From NCBI GenBank assembly GCA_021292105.1, contig CM037867.1, forward strand, positions 39,930,843 to 39,994,842: a DNA stretch of 64,000 nt, in the 5' to 3' direction. This DNA is from Anadara kagoshimensis. Lineage: Eukaryota > Mollusca > Bivalvia > Arcoida > Arcidae. Below, in pieces: positions 9,590-21,050 of this stretch. A model generated the notes under the pieces. That model made no database searches. It was not told the DNA's origin and saw only the letters and a list, made by a program, of their open reading frames with translations. The translations under genes and the position numbers were made by a program. How positions within the stretch are numbered: the first letter of the stretch is position 1; every line of letters begins with the position of its first letter.

Positions 9590-10140
9590 TGGAAAGCAGT
9601 AACAGTTTTAATATCCTTATCAAGATTTTCCCCAATAAATCTAGACGGCAGTGCTGGGAAAGTGGAAAATACAATTGTACCTGGAGAAAACCACCAAAAT
9701 TATAGAAAGTGAATTTTCTCATGCTAGGTAAAAAGAATCTTCTTGAATGGAGTTGAGTTGAGGTTTTAATGCTTTAATTCAAGATTTTCCCCAATATATC
9801 TAGACTGCAGTTCTTTGACAGTGGAGAAATTGTACCTGGAGAAAACCACCAAACTTTAAGAAGTGAATTTTCTTACACTAGGTCAAAAGAATCTACCTAA
9901 ATGGACTGCTTTAACATTGTATCTAGAGAGCTGTTCTGGGAAAGTGGAGAAAACACTTTGTAAATAGGATGAATGGAGTGCATTGCAGTGATGGTTTAAC
10001 ATCGTAATCAAGATTTTCCCTAATATATCTCTATAGCAATTGTTGGACAATAGAGAAAACAATTGTATCTGAAGAAAACCACCCATTTTTGAAAAGGGAT
10101 CTGACAAATTTCTTACACTACTAGGGAAGTAGAACTTGTT
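9590..10140 (+). repeat. Tandem repeat, about 155 bp unit, 3-4 diverged copies
   Basis: Each unit has TCAAGATTTTCCCCAATATA, TCTAGACTGCAGT, GTGGAGAAA, TGTACCTGGAGAAAACCACC and GTGAATTTTCTTACACTAGG. Lies in the 4.5-kb intron. Similar TGGAGAAAACCA motifs recur at 18340-18362 and 40440-40475. Confidence 0.7.
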
Positions 10141-10969
10141 TTGAGTGAGATTCAAACCTGGGCATTTGCCAATTATCATTCATAGAATTTTTAATTTTGA
10201 AGGTTTTGCAGTATTTGAAAGTGATATCTTAGTAACTAAGTTGTTTTTTTGTGAAATAAAAAGTTATTTTTTGTGAAAAACACTATTTCTGCAGAAAAAC
10301 ACTTGATCAGGTAATGATATTTTTCAAAAAGTTTATTTTGTGAAGATTTTCAGTCTGTTGTGATGTGGCCAGTTTTAAACACGTATAACAATTTATGGAT
10401 ATTAATGTGGTTAATTCAACTACAATGTTATACAAGTTTGAGGTGCTAGATTGTTGTTTTAACAGTTTATTAATATTTATCATTGTGAACAGATGCACAC
10501 TGCTTCCTGGATGATTTAAAAACCAGGATTTAATAAGCTGATATAAGCTGTTTATAAAGTGATACACTTGTCTCCTGCTCTTTTTAAAATTTAAATTCCC
10601 CAGAGTTAAAAATGTGGCAGATTCGAGGTCTAGGACCTATTGATTTTTTACATATGGACCGATATCCAATGGACGGGACATTTTTCACCAGGATAGTACT
10701 GACATTGCCCTGGTGGCTGGTGCAAAATCCCTTATACATTTGCATACCATACATACATAGGCTATCTATCAGCAACTTCTATTGAAATCTGTCCGTTGGT
10801 GGCAGAGAAATAAAAGTTATAGGATTGGGACCAAGGTTAACAGATGAAGGACTTTGTTCCTGTTATTCTAAAATCTAATTCTTTAGAAAGCGGCAGTTAC
10901 ACTTGACTGATAAGTAAAATAACAGGTCAATCACTTATAATACATACGTACATGGCCCATTTTCCCCTT

Positions 10970-11228
10970 ATAGGTAAACAACATTGACCTGTCCGTCTGA
11001 CCTTTCATTAGGAATATTCATATAGCCTGATATAGGAGGGTCGAACCAATGTGTAGTATTAAGATCCAAGTTAATACATACACAGTGCACAGGTGTACTC
11101 TATAAGGTGAGTATATCTCATGATGTATACAAAATAAACACCTGTGCTCCCTATACATGGATGTACTTGGTCCGTGATAAATATTTCAATGAAAGGTCAA
11201 GCGAACAGGTCAAAGTTGTTTGCCTATA
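10970..11228. mobile_element. MITE-like element T1 with TGACCT-rich terminal inverted repeats
   Basis: Left end AGGTAAACAACATTGACCTG followed by TCCGTCTGACCTTTCAT; right end is its near reverse complement (ATGAAAGGTCAAGCGAACAGGTCAAAGTTGTTTGCCT, positions 11190-11225). About 258 bp and no ORF. Other copies: 43039-43716 (with an insertion) and 63188-63441. Confidence 0.8.
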
Positions 11229-11369
11229 CAAGTTTCCATGAAAGCAAATGTTTCCAAATTAAAAGTCACTGTTTATATGCCCATTCAATTTTTTCCAAGT
11301 AAGTGTTTGAACTTAATTCTTCAATTGAGTTTGACTTAGCTAGGTTAGCTTAGACCTGTAGAAAGGACT

Positions 11370-11590
11370 ATGGGGTCAATGACCACTTATTTTCCCAAAT
11401 GACCCCATTGTTAAGGCCTTAGTGGGTCATACTTAACATTGCACGAACAGTGATCATTCTAAAAGGGGGCAATTAGGCCACTGATCTCTTATTTTGCCAA
11501 ATGGCCCCTTTGTTAAAGCCTTAGTGGGCCATATTTAACATTATACAAATGCAAAAATATTATGTTGTTTTAGAAATTGCCCCTTTCTGG
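11370..11590 (+). repeat. Tandem duplication, about 110 bp x 2
   Basis: Both halves share CACTTATTTTCCCAAATG-like and CATTGTTAAGGCCTTAGTGG segments followed by CATACTTAACATT. Related to 3510-3620. A second two-copy repeat (GGTGCCAAATATTCGAATA) follows at about 11655-11830. Confidence 0.65.
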
Positions 11591-12422
11591 ACTGAATACT
11601 TCAAGTTTTAGGTGTATTCGGGGTTCAGTTTAAACATATTACATACTATACTATTTCAACTCTGCTCTTTGGTGCCAAATATTCGAATATGATTTAAATA
11701 TATATTCTAATGCTAAATTTGTATTTGTACAGCTGTACACTTTGGTGTCAAATATTCGAATAGAATTTGAGTAACAGCCCACGGATATTTGAATGCTAAA
11801 TTTAGTATTTGTTTCAGCTTTAATCATTGGTTTCTACAGAAAGCACATTAATGCCTCATTTTACCAAACAATGAATCACCAACCTTGCATATAATGGCAT
11901 TACACAATTCATATAGACTGGATTACATAATATAATTTCTATTCATAATTACTGGAATACAGTCGTACATTTGTTGTCACGATATTCGATATACACGTCT
12001 AGTGTTGTTTAATCATTAGCGTTACAGGTGTGATTTACAGATTAACATTCAGATATCATCTAATCTAGTTAAGAAGCATTGATGAAACAAACTCAAGTCC
12101 TACATATCCGATTTCGGCCTTTCATGTTCTCCCTGACATCTTACCAAGGTCTTTTTGTAAGAGATCTAATGTCTATGCTAATGTAATACTTTATTTAGCC
12201 TTTTGAGTTTTTGTACTGTATGCTAGCTAATATAATACTTAATTTAGGCTTACAATTTCACAAATTAAGGTTTTAAGTCGGATTTGCCAGTTTATTAGTT
12301 TCAGATTAGTTGGTGATATTTCCATGGTAACTGGAATTTTAGTATAGTTTGTTTTGTTTTTGGCACTGAAATCCATAAACACACACTTTATACCAATCAG
12401 TCACCATGGCGCAAATTATCTT

Positions 12423-12680
12423 GGCCCCGGTTTCACAATCATTCCTAAACTAAGATTTTCCTTAACTTAAATCTTGCAAATTTTCAAATCTTTATAATTT
12501 TGTTAATTTTCAAGATATTGAGGTATTAAATGTGTCATTTTTAAGATATTTTCAATGTAAAAACATTTGCGTTTAGTTTGACAAAACTATTAACCAGTAG
12601 TTTCAAAAACAGATGACCAAAATTTCCTAAATTTAAGTTAAGGAAAATCTTAACTAAGGAATGATTGTGAAACCGGGGCC
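12423..12680. mobile_element. MITE-like element T2, GGCCCCGGTTTCACAATCAT ends
   Basis: About 50-bp terminal inverted repeats: GGCCCCGGTTTCACAATCAT with TTTTCCTTAACTTAAAT at left, and the matching AAGTTAAGGAAAATCTTAAC ... ATTGTGAAACCGGGGCC at right. About 258 bp, intronic, 100 bp from the ETGE exon. Copies at 24038-24305 and 55475-55630 (truncated). Confidence 0.85.
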
Positions 12681-12780
12681 AGGTGGTTTACAAAGAAAAA
12701 TTCAACTGCGTATTGGTAAAAGTTGCACACAGACCAAGTCTAAGAGTGGTAACTGGAATTTAAAAAGAGGCATAACTTAC

Positions 12781-12880
12781 CAGTCTCTCCATCTCTCATA
12801 AAGTTCTCTGTGAGCCATTGTTGTTCTTGTTGCCTCCTCTGTTCATCCACCTTTCTCTGTAAAATTTCTCTTTCTTTTTG
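12781..12880 (-). CDS. cnc: CNC factor shared exon: Neh2 helix and first part of ETGE motif
   Basis: 100 bp, phase 0 in and 1 out; acceptor attttcag|CAA, donor GACTG|GTAAGT. It encodes a charged, glutamine-rich helix (QKEREILQRKVDEQRRQQEQ) continuing from the DLG exon, then WLTENFMRDGET plus one base. The final DGET joins the next exon to complete DGETGEW, the high-affinity KEAP1 Kelch-binding motif (DEETGEF in NFE2L2, DGETGES in NFE2L1). The helix length between DLG and ETGE is close to the vertebrate one, so a two-site hinge-and-latch contact with a KEAP1 dimer is plausible. Confidence 0.93.
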
Positions 12881-13562
12881 CTGAAAATGGTAAAAAAATA
12901 TTGTATTAATTCAAAAGGCTCAGGTATAAAAATTTTATAGGCTCTGATAACAAATTTAATAGGCTATAATATAAAAATAGGCTCCGATAATTTTTTTTTT
13001 CAAAAGGCTCTGTAATTTTTTTTTTTTTGCTTAAAATGGCAAAAAAAATGTATCAATAGAATTGGCTCAGATGGTGAGGCAATGATGGCCAATATTTTTT
13101 TTTTCTTGCTGTATTTTGATACAAATATTGACAAATGATAGCTTTATTGAAAATCATGTATTTTCTGATGGTGAGCATGAATGAAAATGGAGGAAACCTG
13201 AATTTGAAAAATGTTTGAATTTTTCATTCAGGTTAACTAATCCAATAAAATTCAAATTTCTTTTTTTTTAAATCCAGATTTCAGAAATTGCACAAATTTG
13301 TTGTAAATTTCAAACACACATATTTAATATTTCATGTTTTTTGTTCAAAACTGTGATAGACTGACACAAAATGCTAACCAAACTGATAGTTCTACACAAA
13401 AACCTGAAAATAACAACTACCGCCCTGGTAGCTGGTTTGTGCAAGACAAGGTGTGGTAATTCTGACACGGGGCAGGCTTAAACCTGGCTGCATATAATCT
13501 TTATCAGAACCTGCTAAAATTCTAACAACTTTTAAACCCTGCAAAAACAGTTGAGTAAGAGC

Positions 13563-13617
13563 GTTTAATGTCCCAGTCAAAATATTTCACTTATATCGAG
13601 ATGTCTCCAGCTAAAAA
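13563..13617 (-). repeat. SINE-A 3' tail fragment
   Basis: TTTAATGTCCCAGTCAAAAT, CACTTATATCGAGATGTC and CCAGCT match the SINE 3' end. It lies 43 bases downstream of the DLG exon donor. Confidence 0.65.
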
Positions 13618-13659
13618 CAGAAATGTTTCAATTTGTACATGTATCAAATTTTTACTCAC

Positions 13660-13791
13660 TTTTTGCCTTTCTTTCTGTAGTTCTACTTCTCGTTCTCTTT
13701 CTAGTTCCCTCCTTAAATTCAGGTCGAACACCTCTTTCCCAACACCTAGATCTATATCCTGCCTCCATAGCACGTCAATTAAATCCAGATC
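13660..13791 (-). CDS. cnc: CNC factor shared exon: Neh2 domain with DLG motif
   Basis: Forty-four codons, phase 0 at both ends; acceptor tacttttag|GAT and donor AAAAA|GTGAGT. The start, [14 protein letters not shown], is nearly identical to human NFE2L2 and NFE2L1. DLG is the low-affinity KEAP1-binding motif. The remainder ([23 protein letters not shown]) is the lysine-bearing helix between the DLG and ETGE motifs, where KEAP1-CUL3 ubiquitylates NFE2L2. This is the first exon common to both isoforms. Because it is symmetric (132 bp, 0/0), skipping it would remove the DLG half of the degron without breaking the frame. Confidence 0.95.
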
Positions 13792-15037
13792 CTAAAAGTA
13801 ACAAAAAATAAAATCTTGAATCAACAAGTCCCATGGAAACAAATAAATGAAATAATGCAAAAAGGAATTTAATAATCAAGAAAACAAAATTCTACAAAGC
13901 AGCTAGAATAACATTAATGTCAATTTCAAATCTAACATGGCTCTATAACACAAGTTGCATACTTGCTTACCCTTTCTTCAGACTAGGAGTTTACCTGACT
14001 ACCATTTACTAATTTAACTAATTGCTAAGTTTTATTATTCCTGGCTCAAAAAAATTCTTTTGGCTGTTTTTTTTTTTGACTTTCAAATATTATTTTTATC
14101 AAATTTCTTTTCATCAAAGACAAATTTTATTGAATCTTTTTACACAAATATGAAAAAGTAAAACATTTTTTAAAACCATTAATTGCTATAATCAAATTTA
14201 AAAATCAAGAAAACAAAAATCAATACAGCAGCTAGACTACCGGTACCACTTTTGTCACTTTTTGAGTGTAGCATTGACTTTTTATAATTTGGCTCCTAAA
14301 TTTTAAAGTTGGGTAATCTTAGGCTCTTACTTTTAAGAACCAGAGCTAATCACTAGTTAAGTGTTCTGTTTTTGAGATAGACCTACCAACAAGTCTAACT
14401 TTGGCATTATAATGTGGTTTGGCAATAAATTGAGGGTGAATTTTAAAGAGGGGAAAAAATATACTTCAAAATAATGTGCCAATAAGTGAGGACTGGAGGT
14501 AAAGTTATCAAGGGCTTTAAAAAGAATGTTTTACTGTGGTGATAAATGAGATGGCAAAGTTATCAAGGGACATTATAACACCGTTTTACTGTGTGTGTAT
14601 GTACACATATTTCTAATTAACAAGTTTATTTCGTTCAATATTTCATGATCAGTAAATTTATGCATCATGGCAAGCCTTAAATCTATTCATGCACGTCCAT
14701 TTCAACATTAAATATAAATTTCGCTTTAAATCTAAATAAATTAAGGAAAAATAGAGAAAGAAGAAAGGAATTAAGCTTGACAAATATCAATTAATCGGAG
14801 ACCATAATGTATTCAATTGACGATTAATTACCACGTATAGCAGGTAAAAAACAACAACTTTAAACTGATAACTGACAACTTGTCAACATTAACTATGGAA
14901 AACAACAGAGTTTTTTGTACGTTGAATTTCAAATTAAATGTTTTTCAATCCATCAAGCACTGACATGCTAATTCATCATCTGAGATGCCTATACATTTTA
15001 CGTAAATTGAAGTAAAACGGGCGATAAAAAAAATGAA

Positions 15038-15305
15038 ATTTACAAAGATATTTTCTTTTTCTTTTTTATATAAAAAAAATTCATTAAAGGTTTCTGTGAG
15101 GTTTAGATCAAAGTTTTTCACAACAAAATTTTAAGTGGTAAAATAAGAAATGTGAATTTTGACAACAGGCCCATGTAATTTACAAAGATTTTTTCTTTTT
15201 CATTTTTAATAAAAAAAAATTCATTAAAGTTTCTGTGAGGTTTAGATCAGTTTCCACATGAAAATATCAAGTGGTGAAATAAAAAATTGTGAAATTTGAC
15301 AACAG
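15038..15305 (+). repeat. Tandem duplication, about 135 bp x 2
   Basis: The unit runs from TTTACAAAGATATTTTCTTT through TTCATTAAAGGTTTCTGTGA-GGTTTAGATCA to TTTGACAACAGGC and is repeated directly. In the 8.3-kb intron; 13800-15000 upstream is AT-rich with no signal seen. Confidence 0.75.
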
Positions 15306-15969
15306 GCTTGGCATTGTCTTTGTGCTTTTGTTTCAATTCCTTGTTTGAAGCACGCACACATAGATTACAACACTGCTCACGCTATTGGCTACTAGGTTCA
15401 AATCACACTTGGGGGACTGATTCCAGTGTGAGCAAGTTTTGACAGATAGCTTGCTGAAGATCAGGGATTATCTCCATCTCCAGGCACTCCTGTTTTCTCC
15501 ACCATCTAAGAACAGACCAACTTGACTGAAGCATAAATCTCTATTTCTCTGATCCTAATCATTCCTACTTAACACAAGTGGAAAAACAAACCTAAATTTT
15601 GACCCCTACCACACATGAATATATTTTGGTCAACCACATCTTGTTATAAACCCAGAAAAATACCATAATTATGGTGATTTACTACAATTTTGTACCTGAA
15701 TGGCCCCGGAAAATTTCTCCGGTGTCCATTTTAGCTGTGATAAATAATACATTGATAAACAGTACATGTATATATATCATATATTGGTCATGGTGTCAAT
15801 TTGGCAGTCATTAAATTGACAGGGATAAAGAATAATATTAATCGAAATTCAGGTCGCAATACCTCTCCTGTCAGCTATACCGCAGTATGAATGAGTCCAA
15901 AAATGAACACTACATTATGTATACAGATATATAAACACCTGTTTTCTGTACATTGTCTCTTAGGTAATC

Positions 15970-16440
15970 AGGGCCCCTGTGGCCTACACTCAAGAATAAC
16001 AGTGCCATTCTTTCATCCCACCATCCCCCCGAAATGACCACCTTGATAAAAGTGAATGGATCTCAACTTGGGCTTACAACTCCATTACTCCCACAAAATG
16101 GGCCTCAAGTGTTCACTCAAGGATAACAGTGCCTCACAAAACCTAGGGTTCTTTCATCCACTCTGGTTTCCTCCACCATCCCCGAATTGACAACCTTGAT
16201 AAAGGTAAGTGAATGAATCTCGACTTAGGCTTAAAATCCATTACTCCCACAAAGTGGGCCTAATTTATGGCCTATAGTACACTCAAGGATAAAAGTGCCT
16301 CTCAAATTTAGGGTTCTTTCACCCACTCCTGTTTCCTCCACCATCCTGAATTGACCACCTTGATGTAAATACCTTATAAGTGAATGGATATCGACTTGGG
16401 CTTATAAACTCCATTACTCTCACAAAATTTTATAAAATTT
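15970..16440 (+). repeat. Tandem repeat, about 150 bp x 3
   Basis: Three diverged copies each holding ACTCAAGGATAACAGTGCC, TTCTTTCATCCAC, TCCTCCACCATCC, GACCACCTTGAT and CAACTTGGGCTTA, ending TCCATTACTCCCACAAA. Noncoding intron. Confidence 0.8.
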
Positions 16441-17013
16441 GAAATTTTGAGTCATTATCTAACAGGAACATCAAATCTCAGTGTCAAATGAGATACTTGC
16501 TCACTAATTTCAACTTCTTAAAACAATCCTCTTTCTCATAAGGGGGACTTCAGATGTCTGCCAAAAAAAAACCAAACACATTTTACAACATACACATCCA
16601 AGAACACGAAAATATGTTTTTTTTTCAGTTAAAAATTTCATTTTTAAAAAAAATAAAAACCGAATATGATCACAATGTTGTGATAATTCTGAAGTGAACC
16701 TAGAAATTCCTAACACAATGTGGACCCATCTGGAAAACTATTTCCTTAACCCAAAATTGAGACCACAACATTTTCAAATTTTCCCCTACAAACTACCTGT
16801 AAATTAACTATTAAAGGCATGGGTAAAATTACACACACTACATATACATTTCAGTTTTTTTTCTTTTGAAAAACAATTATTGGTTTTAAATTTTATACTT
16901 GAAAATTCTGAATAAAAAAGCTCTGATGTCTGAGGATTTCTTTATCAGGATTTTAAATACTGGAAAGTGAATTATTTATATGTACAGCTCTAAAATATTG
17001 TTTTTTACATACA

Positions 17014-17014
<1 letters not shown>

Positions 17015-17057
<43 letters not shown>
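17015..17057. repeat. (TA)n microsatellite
   Basis: About 20 TA dinucleotides in the large intron. Confidence 0.95.
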
Positions 17058-17062
<5 letters not shown>

Positions 17063-17282
17063 TAATATACCTATATATCACAACAGGTAAAATAAACACG
17101 CATTATGAGTAACATAGTTCTGGGTCCATTACAATAAACACAGTAATATCCTGTTATTTACCGGTAACAAAGACCGTTTTTGTTCCAGCGACCTGGTTTT
17201 TTCCCTCTTTTTACACCTGATTGAACATGTAAAGGTACTTCAATACACATACAACCATCAATAGGTAATATAGGTATACAGT

Positions 17283-17495
17283 ATAGACCTGTCTAAAGTT
17301 TAACATTGATCTAACGACAAGGAGTCCAAGCTTGGGTGCCGAGTAGACAAGACTAGGAAAGCTAGCGGTGGAAAAACTGTCGAGAAAAAAATACAACAGC
17401 TGTCGAAATATTAGCAATGGGGGACCAAGATGATCTGCCGATCTGGCTATAATTCGTTAGATTAGCGTTAAACTTTTGACAGGTCTGTACTGTAC
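17283..17495. mobile_element. Inverted-repeat element T3, AGACCTGTC...GACAGGTCT ends
   Basis: Left AGACCTGTCTAAAGTTTAAC with GATCTAACG; right CGTTAGATTAGCGTTAAACT with TTTGACAGGTCT. Related sequence: 33715-33919 (extended into a tandem array to 34300) and, degenerate, about 56703-56875. Confidence 0.7.
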
Positions 17496-17953
17496 ATTGA
17501 GGCTTTATTTCCACTAGGTCAAACACAAAAGCTAAACTTGACCTAGCTATGAAACAGCCTGGTGAACAATCTTGATTTTAATCATTTTAAAAGATCTTGC
17601 CTGAACTAAATGGTTTTTTGGATTGGCACATACATGTATGTATACCCCTTTTAATGGAAAACAAAATATTTTTATTTAAATTTTTTTTTAATAACTTGGG
17701 ATAAACTACCTGTAGGTATATAGATTGTAAAATGAATTTAAACTAAACAATAAACATATACCTGTAAGTAAAAAGTTTCATAAAGAGGGAGAATAAACAC
17801 AAATATATTTTTTTAATTTCAATACATATAATATATGTATGTACATTGTAGTTTTATGCAGTTTTCACCATCTATAATGATCAATAATTTAGTTGGCATA
17901 TATACAAAGGTTTTTTTTCCATAAGTGGAGTGAAGTAATGGTGTTTTTAAATA

Positions 17954-18262
17954 CAGGGATTTATCAGGGTCTTTTGGGAAAAGGCCCTAAACTAAAAATT
18001 GGGAAAAACTATCAACTTTTTGCTCATTGGGAAAACTTTGACATCATTTTTGTGCCATTAATGATTAAATCTAATGCTTTTAGTGTATTGAGTTGATTGA
18101 AGATTGAGAAAAGCAGCCACATTTATGACCAGACTTCAGCTATGTATCTGGTACAATTTTCTAATTGGGAATTTTCTCAGCCCATTTTGGGAAAAAATCA
18201 ATGTTTTTCCATTGGGAATGGGGCCGAATTTCGGCCCTAACTAGGCCCTTGATAAATCCCTG
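17954..18262. mobile_element. hAT-like nonautonomous element, 5-bp target duplication AAATA
   Basis: Starts CAGGGATTTATCAGGGTC and ends GGCCCTTGATAAATCCCTG. The five bases AAATA lie directly outside both ends (17949-17953 and 18263-18267). 309 bp, no ORF; interior rich in TTGGGAAAA. A 5-bp duplication with CAGGG termini would suit the hAT5 group, but assignment from termini alone is tentative. Confidence 0.8.
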
Positions 18263-18451
18263 AAATATATGCCTTCATCAAGAATCAAGATTCTTTCACT
18301 TATATAGAGGTTGTCAGTTCATGTATGGTGGGAGAAAACTGGAGTGCCTGGAGAAAACCATCAATCATCAGTGAATAAATTGACGAAGATTCTCATTTTG
18401 ATCTGTCAGAGTTGGATTTGGAATCCTAGGTGGTCAGCTGCACTGTATTTT

Positions 18452-18728
18452 AGACCAGACATGAGAGAGAGAGAGATCATTTTGCATGGGCCGAATTTAC
18501 TTTTTCATGCTACCCTTAACAAGACGGAAATGGAACTCTTTAACAAGAAAGAAATGGAACTCGATTTAGACCATACATGAGAGAGAGAGAGAGAGAAAGC
18601 CAGAGAGAGAGAGAGAGAGAGAGAGAGAGCATTTTGAATGGACCAAATTTACTTTTTCATGCTACCCTTAACAAGAGGGAAATGGAACTCTTTAACAAGA
18701 GAGAAATGGAACTCGATTTAGACCATAC

Positions 18729-18767
<39 letters not shown>

Positions 18768-18860
18768 CGAGAGAGAGAGAGAGAGAGAGAGCATTTTGAA
18801 TGGACCAAATTTACTTTTTCATGCTACCTTTAACAAGAGGGAAATGGAACAATGGAATGG
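18452..18860 (+). repeat. Compound tandem repeat: GA microsatellite inside a ~115-150 bp unit, x3
   Basis: Three units each consist of AGACCATACATGAGAGAGAG, a variable (GA)n run, then GCATTTTGAATGGACCAAAT, TTTCATGCTACCC, AACAAGAGGGAAATGGAAC and GAACTCGATTT. Plus-strand frames stay open through it by composition, not because it is a gene. Confidence 0.9.
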
Positions 18861-19353
18861 AGCTTTAAGTCCAAATCAAGATTCTCTCACTTATTTTGAG
18901 GCGGCCAAGTTCTGTGATGGTGACAGAAACCAGAGTCAATCAGAGGAAACAACTGACATTTGACAAGCGAGCTAACAAATAGCAAAGCAATGTTCTCTAT
19001 TGAGTAATTGATATATATAGAACAAGGATGGGAATTTCCAAAAGGGGGTTTTTCAGTAAAGAAACCTTGATTTCTAAAAAAAATTCATTAAATTAATGTT
19101 CAAAGTTTTTGAGGGGTAAATTAAAATCCATATTTATTAGGGATGAGTGTTTTAACAAAATAAGTTATATCCATTGGCATTTACAGAGCTCTACAGTCTA
19201 CACCCTCCCCCCTCCTTTTACGGGAGAAAGTGTTGATCTTTCCCACAGATTGACATTGACAGCATTTGTGGGGACCTGTTCAATATAATTATTTGAAAAA
19301 TAAAACAGTGAAAATCATAAATATATATTGGTATCAAGCAATTACAACCAATT

Positions 19354-19762
19354 CAGGGATTTTTCTGGGTATCCACAGGGTCCGGTAAAGGGACCCATTC
19401 CCTATGCAAAAAACATACATTTTTCCTAATTCTGTAGTAAAAAATTCCCAATTACCTATGTTTAGCAATTTTTTGAGAAAATAAATTTCACAAGATCATC
19501 AACATCATATTCGGAGGATATCTCGTTCTGATAACGATTTCATTCTATATTAACCCACATTTTGCTGGATGATTTATATAGGGACAAAAGAGACAGTGTT
19601 ATTTTGCTGTGAACACTGATATAATTTATTCAATTACCAGTATTCTAGTGGTCTAAAATTTCAAATATGTTGTTGTGATTTTTCCCAAAATTAAATTTTT
19701 GTTGAGCATTTTCCCAATTTCATCCCAAGGTCCTTTTCCCAAAAAGGTCAGAAAAATCCCTG
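19354..19762. mobile_element. hAT-like nonautonomous element, 5-bp target duplication CAATT
   Basis: Starts CAGGGATTTTTCTGGGT, ends GGTCAGAAAAATCCCTG; CAATT sits exactly outside both ends (19349-19353, 19763-19767). 409 bp. Interior CCCAATT / TTCCCAAAA motifs match the 17954-18262 element. Confidence 0.8.
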
Positions 19763-19865
19763 CAATTTAACATCATTTGAGGGTTCCTATTGCACCACTG
19801 ATTCCTTATTACACGCCATACTTCATAAAGCAAAACACCATTCCAGGTTACAGCCGGACACACAG

Positions 19866-20030
19866 CAGGGATGAAGCTTATCTATTTTGAGTTAGGGGCC
19901 CAGTTCACTTTTGAAGAAAAGTTGCAATAGCAATACATAACAAAAATCTTTAAAACAACTTTGGGGACCTCAACAAATTTCTGGGGGCCATGGACTACTG
20001 GGCTCCTGTTAATCCCAATCCCTGTAACTG
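19866..20030 (-). mobile_element. Inverted-repeat element related to 4594-4749
   Basis: CAGGGATGAAGCTTATCTAT with AGTTAGGGGCCCAGTTC at one end; ACTACTGGGCTCCTGTTAAT with CCCAATCCCTG at the other. Confidence 0.55.
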
Positions 20031-20093
20031 TATAGGTTACAGCTGGACACACCATATAGGGCCACAGTAAAATCTAAACACTAGCAATGGAAT

Positions 20094-20272
20094 ACTAGGT
20101 TTCCTCAAATTTAAAATTGTTAGTAGCCAAATGTCTAATATTTATGAAAATATAACCTTTTTTAAAGTATTTTGTGACAAATTTGCTAAAATAGATTACC
20201 TTTTGAAAGAATTTCTCAGAAATTAGTAGCCAATGGTGGTTTTGGCTACCAGGAATGGAAACATAGGAATCA
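20094..20272 (-). repeat. Interspersed repeat family F copy
   Basis: TTAGTAGCCAAATGTCTAAT, AAAGTATTTTGTGACAAATT, and GGCTACCAGGAATGGAAACA match 5400-5600 and 9200-9375. Confidence 0.75.
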
Positions 20273-20734
20273 GTTTTCAAATTAATAATCTATGATAACA
20301 AGTTACTCAGGTAATTTATAGTCAGAAATACTGTAACTTATTACCCCGGTATGTAAAAAATACATTGTACTTGCTACGTAATAAAAAAAAAAAAATAATT
20401 CAGCACATAAGCTAAAAGAAAAAAATAAAGATAATTATGAAGAAATTTACATTATGATTTATTTGGATTCAATAAGTAATATTACAATTTATGTAATATG
20501 CAAGTCTTCTGTAGGGATACTCCCATTTAGTCAAACATGTTGGGAACATGCATCGCCATGTAAATTTCACTCGCGGTGGAAAAACTCCCTGTTTTGAAAA
20601 ACTTCTCCCTAATCTTGGCTGAGGAAGAAGTCACTTCTCGATGTTTCAAAATCTAATTTGAGCCCTGAATATAAGCCATTTTATAGGTTACTTTTGAATA
20701 TACACTCTTTGATTTAATAAAATAATGAGTTGGG

Positions 20735-21050
20735 TAATGGTGTTTAAGAATATTTCACTTATATCGAGACGTTGCCAGCCATAGGCAAAAGTGCAGAAAT
20801 TTTGCCTGTGCGTTGCGCTTATGGCATTATACAGCAGGGTTCTTTAGCATGCCAAGCCCACCGTGACACGGGACCTCGTTTCTTTTAACTTCCCATCCGA
20901 AAGAACCGTGACTTTCATTTTGTAATGCCAAGTGCTTGGCGAAAGAACAGTCACTACCCACTTTCAAGTCTTGGGTCAGACCCGGCCAGGGTTCGAACCC
21001 ATGACCTCCCACTTATGGAGCAAGCACTCTACCAACTGAGCTACCGCAAT
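20735..21050 (-). mobile_element. SINE-A, nearly full length
   Basis: Read on the minus strand: tRNA-like head with A box TAGCTCAGTTGGTAGAGTGC and B box GGTTCGAACCC, then AGACTTGAAAGTGGGTAGTG, TTCTTTCGCCAAGCACTTGG, a body with AAAGTCACGGTTCTTTCGGA and GGTCCCGTGTCACGGTGGGC, and a tail CGTCTCGATATAAGTGAAAT. Inserted in the large intron in the same orientation as the CNC gene. Confidence 0.9.

Noticed and set aside
18311-18963. Arg/Glu-rich plus-strand protein
   Set aside because: Frame kept open by GA microsatellites in a three-copy tandem repeat.
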